This document shows positions 12,371-49,067 of a DNA stretch of 64,000 nt, piece after piece (positions within the stretch are counted from its first letter, which is position 1; each line of letters begins with the position of its first letter). The position numbers and the translations under genes were made by a program. The stretch comes from Stictocephala bisonia. Lineage: Eukaryota > Arthropoda > Insecta > Hemiptera > Membracidae. Below the pieces are notes generated by a model. That model made no database searches, was not told the DNA's origin, and saw only the letters and a list, made by a program, of their open reading frames with translations. The stretch covers positions 244,001 to 308,000 of the forward strand of contig JAQJVL010000609.1 in assembly GCA_035578905.1 (NCBI GenBank), written 5' to 3'.

Positions 12371-14338
12371 GTAGATAGGCCCATTGAATGTGTATGTACA
12401 GTGGAAAAATGAGTGAGCGTATTTCCGAAAGAATGTTGTATGTCCCTTATGAAGGTGGGTGGCTTTGAGATCATGTGAGTGGGCCTAAAAAGCTATACAC
12501 ATAGACCTTCGCCAAGGAACCCCCATTTCATTTTCTTTTATTTAGTATATAACAAAACAACTTCAGGTTTAGATTATCGTTAATACATTGTTTGATACTC
12601 AATATATTTATATAGTTGGAGCTGATTATGAACAATAATTAACTCCCTTCCAGAAATAAATAATAAATAAATAACTTGGTGAGGAAGATATGTATGCATT
12701 ATTAAACTGTATTGTACATGTGCATTCTTTTTAGAATTAATTTATAGCTAAAGTTTTAACAGCAATATACATAACTAATTGACAACACATTCAATAAATA
12801 CGAACTGACAAGTTTAGCAACCATTCTTGACTGATCTTTAAGCTAAATAGTACTATCTTCTTTAAAAACATCAACTATTCAATTGTATTCTCTTTGGAGG
12901 TTATGTTACATAATTGTTTACTTGCAAAAACTGAGTGACTAAAAATTAATCTTAATTGATCAATGAAAGGAAAGAACCACTTCCTGTCCTAAAGATGGTA
13001 CACATTTCATTTTAAGACAAAGATATAAATTTCAACAAAATCTAACACTCTAACAACAATATTCAAATGTCAATCAAATATCCCCAGTGAAGATGTAAGG
13101 TTTCATTACAGGAAATGGAAAGAAAATATTTAACGGTATATATAAAATGTTTCTTTCTTTGCCAATACCATCAATGCCAATTTTAGTGCTAAACGCTCTT
13201 GGTGTCTTTCACAGAGAAGGAAGCAACACAGATCGCATCCAGTAGTCTGCTGAATGTTTGTTTAGTAGTTAATTCTCCATTTAGTCACACGGATAGCACC
13301 TGGTCAGTCTCTTTCTTTATTTCACCAAATCCCAAGAGTAAATTTAGAAAATATTAATAAACATGCGTGAATATATAGTATACACGATAATAGTTGTAAT
13401 CTATTTAAAATTGCTACGGAGGCGTTCGCTGCGGCCATTAGAAAGAGATATCTATTTCTTTTTCTCTGCATATCTTTCTTTATACATTATTATTCGTTGA
13501 AAACAAATCTACTATTAATTATAAATAGAAAATATCTATGAGAAATTCAATACCTATTTTTAAACATCGTTAAAATATTATGGATCCTCCCCCCCCCCCC
13601 CCAATAATGACCTTAACCCAGATGATACGATTGGAACATAAGAACTGGCTCACTCTACTTTCCTCTTAAATTCATTCTTGGACAGATCCTGTTTTTGTTA
13701 AAGCTCACAATACTGTAAAATTGGCTGAAGAAATAGGAACTTCACAATTAGAGTTAGAGATAGAACCCATCAACCTGTTCTAGAAACCCATCCAATCCAT
13801 TAATATCAACTTAATTTTGTTCTCTATTTTAATGAACTATGAAAAATCTACGGCTTTTAATCAATAAACACAACTCTTAAACAAATGTTATCAAAACTTT
13901 AAGTTAACAAAGCATCGTCTGTGTATAGAGAGAATATGATCACCCATTAGAGTGGTTATGAACGTCTTCCCACTTGGCCGATGTGTCTTGGGAACATCAG
14001 GAAGTGGAGAATGTCATTCCCAACTGAATTAGTAAACCAGGGGTCTATATTTACAATATGAGTGATCCCTTGGTATTTATTTCTTCCTCCCACTTCTTTA
14101 GTTGAACTTTTTTGATCATTTGTCAAGGAATTGAGCTTGTATTGTACTATTCGAACCTCTAGATCAAAAAATGTCTAATAGTAAGATATCTTTAACTATA
14201 TGGGAAAACCACTAGAAAACACTTTACAACTAAATCAACTATTTGACTTTACAAATGATACCTACAATCAATAGTATACTTACTGTTTGCAAAATAACAT
14301 GAATCAAAAGTTTAAAGAATGTTTTTTATAAATTACAA
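12371..14338. other. AT-rich DNA downstream of the scratch-like gene
   Basis: No gene seen. C14-type run near 13589. The stretch at 13930-14050 is less AT-rich than its surroundings and could hold distal 3-prime UTR sequence if a more distant poly(A) site is used. Confidence 0.45.
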
Positions 14339-14344
14339 TTTATT
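14339..14344 (-). terminator. scrt: candidate poly(A) signal AATAAA of the scratch-like gene
   Basis: AATAAA on the minus strand, 52 nt past the stop codon. It would give a 3-prime UTR of roughly 75 nt. Other AATAAA words lie further down (for example near 14075), so the site used is uncertain. Confidence 0.4.
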
Positions 14345-14395
14345 TCAAACATTGTATTGGTAGTTGTTACTTTTCACTTGTACCGTTATGAAAAG

Positions 14396-39639
<25,244 letters not shown>

Positions 39640-39697
39640 GCTGATGCCTCCCCGATCGCGAGACCACTGAGCCCGGGGGATCGTACTATATAAATAG
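39640..39697 (-). promoter_or_regulatory. scrt: core promoter of the scratch-like gene: TATA box and initiator
   Basis: On the minus strand, TATTTATATAG (39696-39686) is followed by CTCAGTGG (39671-39664), which contains the arthropod initiator TCAGT. From the first T of the TATA box to the initiator A (39668) is 28 bases, the standard spacing. The predicted 5-prime UTR is only 29 nt. Confidence 0.65.
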
Positions 39698-39990
39698 CTC
39701 ACGCGTGCCACAGCCGGCCCCCTACCCTTCCATCTCCTACAATTTATTTTTAAATCCTTTTAAATCTGGTGTTTTCCATCTCACATACCCTTCCTGCCGC
39801 GGCACGCGTCTACTCCCTCACTTCCTGTTCCTCCCCCTCATCTCCCGTACCGACCCGCTCACTAACAAGATTAGGTAATAGCGAATTCTAAGTTAAGTCT
39901 GGACGATTTTTAATTTTCCTAAAGCCTGAATCTTGGATTTTATCCACAAGGAAATTTTTAACGATATCATATAGTGTTATACACCCAGAC
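39698..39990. other. upstream region of the scratch-like gene
   Basis: Directly upstream of the promoter is GC-rich (39700-39860) with CACGCGT twice. No transcription-factor site is called. Confidence 0.35.
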
Positions 39991-40150
39991 GATTGATCCA
40001 GTGGTGTGGAGATTGTAGTCGATAAGATCTACGCCCGGTCATTTCAAGGTGGCCGTTCCCCAAACTGCCAATTGGTGGCTGGGAAGTCAAAAGCCCCAGA
40101 CAGCCCTATAGTAGCAATGCAGTTTTACCGTCAGCTGGCCAACTGTACGG
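39991..40150 (+). repeat. probable A2-head fragment
   Basis: GGTGTGGAGATTGTAGTCGA resembles the A2 start at 36070 (GGAAGATTGTAGGCGA). The following 100 bases are not seen elsewhere. Confidence 0.4.
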
Positions 40151-40202
40151 TTCGTGTTTATTATTATAATGAGTTATAGTGAACGCAATACTATTACTAA
40201 AG

Positions 40203-40345
40203 GTCCATTCTAGTGGTCCATTGAGTTGATATTTGTAATGTATAATCATCAAGAATGACACTTATATTTTCACATATTTAACTGTGAATAAAGTATAAAA
40301 ATCCTAAATTTTTACAAAACCACCGATGGTTCACTAGAATAGGTG
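40203..40345. mobile_element. short MITE
   Basis: CCATTCTAGTGGTCCAT on the left and CCTATTCTAGTGAACCATC on the other strand at the right form inverted ends about 140 bp apart. Confidence 0.5.
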
Positions 40346-40439
40346 TTCACTAATCAAATGACACTTCAAGGGTTAAGAGAGATTATTTTTACGGACCTTA
40401 TCCGAATCGTTTTAATAGAAACCCATGTTTTTTGCTTTT

Positions 40440-40790
40440 ATCACGGACCTACGGGTTAAACGAAATCCACTCAGTGGTTGCCATCGATGTGAATACCACT
40501 AGAGAAATCTAGGGTGTACATGGTTGGAAGGGTGTCAAGGTCCGACTGTTATGTAGGGAATAGGACTTAGTATTTGGCTTGTCAACTTAAAATCACATTA
40601 ATACTTTGTGGTCGGATTTCACTTAACGTTGTAAGTGCCTTAGTTGCCCTGGCTAGTGGCTATTAAGATAGTCTACCTTAGTTAGTAACAATGACTACAC
40701 TAGTTCATCTAAACTCATCACACTTATTAGATCCTTATATTCACCTATATCTGTACGATCAGCTTCTTTATGAATGAATTATTGACGTTC
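40440..40790 (+). repeat. A2 copy, diverged
   Basis: ACTCAGTGGTTGCCATCGAT, ACCACTAGAGAAATCTAGG, TTATGTAGGGAATAGGACTT, TTAGTAACAATGACTACACT, ATCTGTACGATCAGCTTCTT. Confidence 0.7.
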
Positions 40791-41261
40791 ATTTGTATCT
40801 ATACCTATAGAAGGTAAATACCACTGAGATCATTCATTCATCACTGTAACTAAAAAAGTACTAAGCCTACGAGGCTGAAATTGTATAGAGTCAAAGGTCT
40901 ATATTGTAGATGTGCAATAAGAAGGGATTTTGAAAAATTCTTAGTAAATCGAAGTTGGCAGTCTTTTTAAGTGCCAAAAAGTTTAAATGCCAAAAAACAG
41001 CCTTTCTCTAATTGTACTGTAGCGGCTAAATGAGCGGTTCTACAGCAAAACTAACACCGTTTTCTGTGCCTGGTTTGAAAATATCTACAGCTTTGGCTCT
41101 ATGACGAGATTCAACTTTCGTCAGACAATCTTAAACTGCGAAAAGTTCTTCGTCGCATGCGCCTACTTTTGCGAAATTATGTTTTTATTATTTGTTAGTT
41201 ACTGTACTTAGTCTACTACAATTCAATAGAAGGATTTTACTCCATTTTTCCTAAAGGATGG
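40791..41261. other. DNA without recognised feature
   Basis: Mixed composition; no exon or named repeat. Confidence 0.4.
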
Positions 41262-42488
41262 TGACTGAACAAATAGTCTATGCAATTATTAGTGACAACT
41301 GAACATAGGTGAGGAGTGAAGAGGGGACTCTTTTATGAAAACATCAGTCCACTAGAACAGTTGTCTTGACCAACACTGCCACACGCACACACTGACTGAA
41401 CAGTTAGTCTGTGCTAACGGCCAGTGACGGCTGAACATAGGTGAGGAGTGAAGAGGGGGCTCTTTTATGAAAACATCAGTCCACTAGAACAGTTGTCTTG
41501 ACCAACACTGTCTCGCGCACATACTGACTGAACAGTTAGTCTGTGCTCACGGCCAGTGACGACTGAACATGTGAGGAGTGAAGAGGGGGCTCTTTTATGA
41601 AAACATCAGTCCACTAGAACAGTTGTCTTGACCAACACTGTCTCGCGCACACACTGACTGAACAGTTAGTCTGTGCTAACGGCCAGTGACGGCTGAACAT
41701 AGGTGAGGAGTGAAGAGGGGGCTCTTTTATGAAAACATCAGTCCACTAGAACAGTTGTATTGACCAACACTGACACGCGCACATACTGACTGAACAGTTA
41801 GTCTGTGCTCACGGCCAGTGACGACTGAACATGTTAGAAGTGAAGAGGGGGCTCTTTTATGAAAACATCAGTCCACTAGAACAGTTGTCTTGACCAACAC
41901 TGTCTCGCGCACACACTGACTGAACAGTTAGTCTGTGCTCACGGCCAGTGACGACTGAACATGTGAGAAGTGAAGAGTGGGCTCTTTTATGAAAACATCA
42001 GTCCACTAGAACAGTTGTCTTGACCAACATTGTCTCGCGCACACACTGACTGAACAGTTAGTCTGTGCTCACGGCCAGTGACGACTGAACATGTGAGAAG
42101 TGAAGAGGGGGCTCTTTTATGAAAACATCAGTCCACTAGAACAGTTGTCTTGACCAACACTGTCTCGCGCACATACTAACTGAACAGTTAGTCTGTGCTC
42201 ACGGCCAGTGACGACTGAACATGTGAGAAGTGAAGAGGGGGCTCTTTTATGAAAACATCAGTCCACTAGAACAGTTTTCTTGACCAACACTGCCTCGCGC
42301 ACATACTGACTGAACAGTTAGTCTGTGCTAACGGCCAGTGACGACTGAACATGTGAGAAGTGAAGAGGGGGCTCTTTTATGAAAACATCAGTCCACTAGA
42401 ACAGTTGTCTTGACCAACACTGCCTCGCGCACACACTGACTGAACAGTTAGTCTGTGCTAACGGCCAGTGACGACTGAACATGCATTG
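41262..42488. repeat. 130-bp minisatellite, about 9.4 copies
   Basis: Unit: GACTGAACAGTTAGTCTGTG, CTCACGGCCAGTGACGACTG, AACATGTGAGAAGTGAAGAG, GGGGCTCTTTTATGAAAACA, TCAGTCCACTAGAACAGTTG, TCTTGACCAACACTGTCTCG, CGCACACACT. The first copy (41262-41390) is the most diverged. Some units have AACATAGGTGAGG, two bases longer. Two sub-variants (GCTCACGG and GCTAACGG) alternate irregularly. Confidence 0.97.
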
Positions 42489-42889
42489 CAAGTAAGTCGT
42501 TTTGTCAATTCCCTCATCATGAAAAGAAAGTGCTATCCCAGTGATCACTGCAATTTTCGACATGTTCTTATTCAAAACAATCAAAGTATGCAAGAAATGA
42601 CGTGTTTCTTTATTGACTATTAGGTGTATTAAAAGAAATAATTGAGATTTATGTTATCAATTATTTAATCTCTTGGTTTTTTCTGCAATTCATATTTTTA
42701 TTGTCGTTAGTTATATTATGTTTAACAGTTTTTTTAATGGTGATAATAGTAATGAAACCAAAAGTGAAAATGGATAAGTTTTGGACAGGAATGGATCCAC
42801 CTGCAAGGCGTTGGTTGGTCCAATTTGAGTGACTGATAGATGGACAAGCAAGCCGCGTCGTTTGTTATTCAGCAGTCTAAATCCGTGAG
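42489..42889. other. AT-rich spacer between two minisatellites
   Basis: No feature recognised. Confidence 0.45.
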
Positions 42890-42899
42890 GAGTTGGCTA

Positions 42900-43330
42900 T
42901 CAGCCACCTGGATCGCTGACAGCAACCACTACGCCACCTACCGGAGTCAGTGGACCACGTGTTTCTTGGGATGATGAGCACCAAGTGGTTTGAGGATCGC
43001 TGACAGCAACCACTACGCCACCTACCGGAGTCAGTGGACCACGTGTTTCTTGAGATGATGGGCACTAAGTGGTTTGAGGATCGCTGACAGCAACCACTAC
43101 GCCACCTACCGGAGTCAGTGGACCACGAGTTTCTTGAGATGATGGGCACCAAGTGGTTTGTGAATCGCTGACAGCAACCACTACGCCACCTACCGGAGTC
43201 AGTGGACCACGTGTTTCTTGAGATGATGGGCACTAAGTGGTTTGGGGAATACTGTCAGCAACCACTGCGCCACCTACCGGAATCAGTGAACCACTTGTTT
43301 CTTGGCATGATGTGTATCAAGTGGTCTTGA
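42900..43330. repeat. 84-bp minisatellite, 5 copies
   Basis: Starts at 42911, 42995, 43079, 43163 and 43247. Unit: GATCGCTGACAGCAACCACT, ACGCCACCTACCGGAGTCAG, TGGACCACGTGTTTCTTG, ATGATGGGCACCAAGTGGTT. Eighty-four is 28 codons, so a 118-codon minus frame (28-residue repeat, Ser/Arg/Trp-rich) results. The last copy is diverged. Confidence 0.95.
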
Positions 43331-43409
43331 GGACAACGTTTCATAATTCCAACAAACATCCTTAGTTTTTTTAACCTTTTTTGATATTTTTTTAATTAAA
43401 TTTAATACA

Positions 43410-43700
43410 GTACAAGTAAACATCACACAACACAAATTTATTACAATATAAACACAAAATGCACAAATATATTAGAATACAAGTACAAAATGCACAAAAT
43501 GATCGATTTGTAAAGCACGCTCACCTCTCACCTTCCTCAGACCAGAAGGATTCACAAGGATTCACCCGAGGAAGGTGAGCGTGGTTCACCAAAATCGATT
43601 ACCATAATATTTGTGCATTTTGTACTTCTATTGTAATATATTTGTTTTGTGTGACGTTTACTTGTACTGTACTTGTATGTGTACCAACACGTATTATGCT
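43410..43700. mobile_element. foldback element F, copy 2
   Basis: Centre near 43548. Arms of about 130 bp: ACAAGTAAACATCACACAAC, AAATGCACAAA, ATCGATTT, CACGCTCACC, CACCTTCCTCAGACCAG against their reverse complement on the right. Related to copy 1 at 38100-38400. Confidence 0.85.
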
Positions 43701-45091
43701 AATTAAAAACTATTTTCAATTGAATGTCACAAATTGTACGTTAAAATATTTATCTAGCATATTTCAAAGAGTAGGCTACGTTTTACCAAAATTAAGTTTT
43801 AAGCTATAAAGCGTCATAAGATATATTTATGAATAGATTCTAAAAAAAATAATCTAGCTTTAATATTCTTGTAGAGCGTATTGTGATTTATTTTGAAAAA
43901 TATTAAAACATGCCCTGACATGGGAATGCCAAAATTCACAATATTATAATGGCATCTCTCCCGCCTATCCAGCATACACTTCTACAAAAGCGACCCTTCC
44001 TTCCAAGATACACACTCTTACAACGTCCCTAGCCCTTCCTCCAACCATGTACTAACCTACCACCCTGCACATACTTCTAACTATGGTCACAGAATATGGA
44101 CAGATATCTGTCTGTATTCTGTGCTATGGTGGTACTCTCTCCAACCTTCCCCAAACTTTTACGTTTGCGGCCTTCCATCCAACCTAGACACATCCAACGT
44201 TGATGATCCTCCCTCCTAAACTGTACATAAGTTAGTGGTTCTCCTTCCCATATTTATTGTTTTATCCCACCTTAGGGATTCTAAACACTACACCCCACCC
44301 TGCACATATTTACACTACTAATTTTCTAATTACATAAATAGCCCCACAACAATATAACAATCGTAAATTATTTGTTTTATCATTTACTTACCTTGCAGTG
44401 ATGCATTGATTATTTCGATCTTAGTAAGTTGGTAGAGGTTGTTTAGAATAGTTTTACTCATCATAAAATATTTTGTCTTCTTTCTATCTGAATATAATTT
44501 AAATCTAAAAGTGTACTTGTTTTAATGTAGACCTATGTCAAATGTTAACATGTGTAATCTAATTATAGACTGTATCTAAGATTTGTTTTCAAAATGTCTC
44601 TAAAACTTCTAAAACTCACAAGTTCTAATTAAATAGAACAATAAACAATGTATGTACCCTAATTGAGGTTATATAACAGTCTTTATAATGTGGTTATAGT
44701 ACAAAATCATAATAATACAGTTAGACGCGAAGATCAGCTGTTTTACTTGCCAACCGTGCGATGCCGGCGCTCCAAGTGGAGGTGGAAGCAACCACTCGCC
44801 AGACCTGATGAACATGTGGAAGAACTTATTATCATTACAGAATTAAAATTTTTGGGCAGATGCAAAGGTTTTTTTGGTAAATATGTTCATAAAAAACTGA
44901 ATAAGTTTCATTTTAAGACTTAACTAAGAAAATTTACAGTGTAAATAGCATTAAAAAACATAAATATTTTTTAATTTAGAATGAATAATAATGGCATAAT
45001 TCATAAAAATTTTAATAAGGCCTGTTTAAAATTCGTAATTATTAGTTGTTAATAGAATTTATTTCTTATATAATACCTGTAGGATTCTTAA
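43701..45091. other. AT-rich DNA with a C-rich degenerate patch and one weak exon candidate
   Basis: 43950-44300 is unusually C-rich (CTCTCCCGCCTATCC, CCTTCCTCCAACCATG, TACCACCCTGCACATA) and may be a decayed minisatellite. 44740-44815 is GC-rich and open on the plus strand (LFYLPTVRCRRSKWRWKQPL and on, within the 86-codon frame to 44923), but no family or clear splice pair supports it. Confidence 0.35.
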
Positions 45092-45433
45092 ATCTATATT
45101 TATAAAAGAGGATGTTTGTATCTTTGAAGTTTATGCGCTGCCAAACCATCCAACCGATCGCCATGAAACTTTAGGATGTTGTCCTGTATACTCCCGATAT
45201 GATTTATGTGAAGTTTGATGCAGATCTGTCCACAGGGTCCCGCCCCACGGGCTCCTAAATATCCCATGTTATTCAAATGGAGAATCTGAATTGTTTACAA
45301 AAAACATATGACTGTGTGGTTTAATATAGTTTCACATGCCATAAGCAGATTAAAGTTCTCACAACAACAGTACTGTATATGTTTTGATTTATTGTAGTTC
45401 TACATTTCACCTTGAGAGTGTAGCACACACTAC
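45092..45433 (+). mobile_element. C element, copy 2 (342 bp)
   Basis: Almost base-for-base identical to 24338-24679, same start, end and length, though outside the scratch-like gene. Recent activity is implied. Confidence 0.8.
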
Positions 45434-45700
45434 AAAAAACCTTTACATTTATACACCAAATAAGAAGACCAAAAATATTGTTTACCCTCTTGCACTCATT
45501 TAATAAATAATGGTTTTTTTCTATAATTCTTTTATTGCTTTATTTTGGTATGTCAATGAAAAATGATAGGAGAGACAACGTCCACCAGGTTCAACTAGTA
45601 CTTCTATAAACACATTTTTTTAGAAACAACTAATTTAATTTAGAAAAGATGTATTGTTAATAAACTAACTAGCCTAGATTTTTGAAATTTGTTAATTATG
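45434..45700. other. AT-rich DNA, nothing recognised
   Basis: No repeat named. Only short frames. Confidence 0.4.
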
Positions 45701-45707
45701 GAGTATC

Positions 45708-45950
45708 AGATGAGGAAGACAAAGGTTGTTGGACATTTACCACCATTATGTGAAAAATACCAATCACGACATTTCGATTTGGCAAAACCCAAATCTTTTT
45801 CAAGTGCTAAAATCTAAACAAAGATTTATTTCGTGCATTTAGTTTTTGGCACTTGAAAAAGATTTGCGTTTTACCAAATCGAAACGTCGTGATTGGTATT
45901 TTTCACGTAATGATGGCAAATGTCCAACAACCTTTGTCTTCCTCATAGAC
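45708..45950. mobile_element. near-perfect foldback with GAAACGTC motifs
   Basis: Arms of about 100 bp over 90% alike: ATGAGGAAGACAAAGGTTGT, TGGACATTT, TGTGAAAAATACCAATCACG, ATCTTTTTCAAGTGC and their reverse complement. Each right-arm unit reads GAAAAAGATTTGCGTTTTAC followed by CAAATCGAAACGTCGTGATT; GATTTG and CAAATC pair directly before GAAAC. Confidence 0.9.
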
Positions 45951-47264
45951 TACATTCATAGCTCCACTATAACTATAATAAAGGTTGGATAGTGTTAAGT
46001 TATCTTTTATGCCTCACTTTAATTTATTGATATCATTATACTTAACAGTAAGAATATCTTCTTTGTTATGCAACTGTGTAGACTACGTTTTGTACTCAAA
46101 TGAAAATATAATAAAAATTATTTTGAAATTATCAGTATAGTAAAATTGCATGATTTCTTGCGAAAATCAATTAATCAATTTTATTTCTATTCCAAATGTC
46201 TACGTCAAATGAAGATATCACTATCAAGTATCAAAGTTAATTAAGTATCAGGCCTAAAGTGCATTTTCTTTAACATCACAACTAATATGTGAAAATAAGT
46301 TAACATGTTTGTTAAACAAAATATATACCAAACAATTTAAAGTTAGAAATAAAATCGTACATTAAACTGTACCTAATAATATTTGTGTAGGCTACAATTC
46401 ATAGGACTATCAAACTAAATACAGACCTAGAAATAAGCATAATTTTAATTAAGTAGATTAGTATAACGCGTTGTAAACTCTAATGCAATTTCAAACCAAT
46501 ATTAATTCATAGATTGTTCATTTTATTATTTCAATATTCTTTTATATAAATGTCATCGTAACTGAACGCCATGCTGTCGAATGGTGGGATGCCAAGCTCT
46601 GCTTCACGACCGCTAGCGTCAAGCTATTTGACATTTTTTGTCACGAGTATGATTCGCGCTGTTATAATAAAATACAAATCAAAACAGCTTTCAGAATAGT
46701 TATCTTTACAAAAAATTATCGTACGCTATAAATGGTAGTGCTAAGGTTAGATCTGTCAATCCAACGGGTTTGGCTACGCATTTAGGCCTAAGAAATAAAG
46801 TGGAATAATCATCTGTTCCATTAAATTCATATTTAGAAATAAAATAACTATTTTATATCGGTCGGTTGCATCATTAGATTTATTTATATAAAATCAAAAC
46901 AACAAGATTATAAAATAAAATCGTCTTGTGAATTTTCAAAGGCTCTCTATAAGTAATAAAAATAAAAAATTAAAAGCAATAGTTATTCAAATTACTGATT
47001 TCCTGGTAAATTTGGAAAGTAACCGAACATTTCCCAATAAATCATACAGTGAAACCCAACAAATAGTTTGGTTCTTGAAAAAATCTCGTCTGGAGCAACC
47101 ATTGCAATATTACATCTGCATATCTACACGTAAAATGATAATTATTTTATGTACTTGTTGGATTTGTAACCTACCTAGTTATGGAAGATTCAAAATGTAT
47201 CCCAAAAAATAGCTACACTCGATTGAAAAAAACAACGATTTTTCAATTAATCTTAGAACTTAGG
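45951..47264. other. AT-rich DNA, nothing firm
   Basis: 46570-46640 is less AT-rich and opens with ATG (MLSNGGMPSSASRPLASSYL and on) but lacks a donor. The 94-codon frame at 46928-47212 has no motif. Neither is called. Confidence 0.35.
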
Positions 47265-47400
47265 CTTAAGCGGCCGGTGTCATAACTAGAATCTACAGTT
47301 TCCGGTGACAACCGCGTCAAGGTACTATCTACAATATTTACAAGATGACCAGACGTTTCGCCCATACTGTGATGTGGCATCCTCAGTGGTTTCTTTTTCT
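47265..47400 (-). repeat. GAAACGTC-type dispersed unit, copy 2
   Basis: Minus strand: ACCACTGAGGATGCCACATC, ACAGTATGGGCGAAACGTCT, GATAGTACCTTGACGCGGTT, TAGTTATGACACCGGCCGC. Best-preserved single copy. Confidence 0.85.
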
Positions 47401-49018
47401 GCAATATAAGAACTTTCCTAATCACGGTAACTTGAAAAGTAGTCATTGGACGTTAATTTTTAAGAGATATTGGAAGTGTTATGTTCTGTTATCGTCAATT
47501 GCGCCTAACTCAAACCTAATTTTGCTAAAGTACCGGAATTATTCGTATTTTCAAGGAGAGTGAATAATAGTCCCCCTCGAAAATATTGAGCCCCCAGTTG
47601 AATTCTATTGAGATAAAAGAAGAAAATATTCTAACTGTTATCTCTATGTAGATTCAAGACACAATACTATACGCCATACAAGAAAATAGCAAAACAAGAT
47701 CTGAAATCCATACCCATAACACAAGAAATAAAAATAATATAGACATACCTTATAAAAAGATTACAAAAAACACTAAACCAAAACATAGGTACAAAACAAC
47801 ATAAAAATACTAAGACAAAACAAAACCAATTTTTAAAAATCTCTACTTGCATACTTAACATCATATCCATGTTATACAAAAGAAGAATTCTTTAATATAT
47901 ACATGAACATATAAAATAACACAAACTAAACATTGATTTGCAAGCTATCCTACCCAACCGCAGACTTGACCAATCCTGGTCCAATCCTGGGCTATTCCCG
48001 AAGAGAACTGACATGCCCCCTGTCTTGAGGAGAGCGGGGGCGAAGAGGAAGGTAAAGGTAAAGGGCACAGTGAGTATTTTAAAATAATTTTGATAATAAT
48101 TTAAGGATAAGGGTATTTGGCCTCAGGAATCTGTCAAGATAATCCCTTACGTCCAAGGTGAGTTCAGTTACATGATATATTAAACATTTTTAAATAATGG
48201 AACAAAACAAGGCATTGTGGGGTTTCTTTGTCCTATCCTTTAAAAATAATAATGAATCACCATTCATGTATGACTTCAAGATTGCATGCAGTGGACTCTC
48301 CATCATCTAATATTTACTGCATCCATATAAGTTTTATTTTAATACTAACATGTTACATTTTCAATTGGCTTCAAATTAGTACGTTTCCAAGTCAAATAAA
48401 TTCTCCCTTTCTTTCATCAAAGACCACCAATAAGTTTTTTTGTTCGTTCTCTATTCATCCGTTCAGGAAGCTGAGCGGTTTGGTCTCCGGGCAAGCAGGT
48501 GGCGATAGCAGTGCACTCTGCTGATGTAAATATTTACTACTACCGATCGTTTGTGTATTCCGGATAGGCCGATGAACCGAACAAGCCTGCCTGGCGTTGA
48601 CTTCAATCTACAATATTGCCGACGATCGATCTGTATAGTCAAAACTGGAGACGGCAAAGACGTTCACTTTCAGGACGTTTTTGCATGTAGCGTAATGTGG
48701 GGCTGTGTGGTTTTGGATTTAGGTGCAGTGTGTATGACGTCCTAAAGATGGTTCAAGTGATAATTTGTTACAGATTGACATCTCAAAAGGGTCCAGTGAT
48801 TTTTTTAATAATGAGAGATTGGATGATGCATCAAACATATACTTTAGTGGAGGGATCAAAACAAGGCTGAGTGGCAATATCTAAAATACGTAAATCCCGG
48901 ACACTACGTCATTTTAGGTTTGGCCATGTTAGGTTGGTGACATGCTACTTGTCACCATGCTAGTTTCTACCCTGTCGAAAACCGTGTTACTTGCCACCAT
49001 GTTCCAAGAAGCGCCTAC
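47401..49018. other. mixed DNA with GC-richer islands at 47940-48070 and 48470-48740
   Basis: Islands stand out by composition. Short frames occur on both strands but none has a motif plus splice sites. 48900-49010 carries short diverged repeats of a CTTGTCACCATG/CTTGCCACCATG word. Confidence 0.35.
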
Positions 49019-49067
49019 CTGTCATGAACTCTGGAATACTATTGTCTCCAATCCCCGCAGGTGACAT
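49019..49067 (-). CDS. speculative first exon (MSPAGIGDNSIPEFMT)
   Basis: Minus-strand ATG at 49067-49065, 16 codons, then G|GTAGGC donor (phase 1). The composition differs from its surroundings, but there is no conservation or promoter evidence, and no partner exon. Treat as a candidate only. Confidence 0.2.

Noticed and set aside
41262..42488. CRISPR array
   Set aside because: Whole 130-bp unit is repeated, with no unique spacers; the genome is eukaryotic.
42877..43233. 118-codon repeat protein on the minus strand
   Set aside because: By-product of the 84-bp (28-codon) minisatellite; no gene structure around it.
44663..44923. Coding exon (86 codons, Arg/Trp-rich)
   Set aside because: Locally GC-rich, but no usable donor/acceptor pair or family resemblance.
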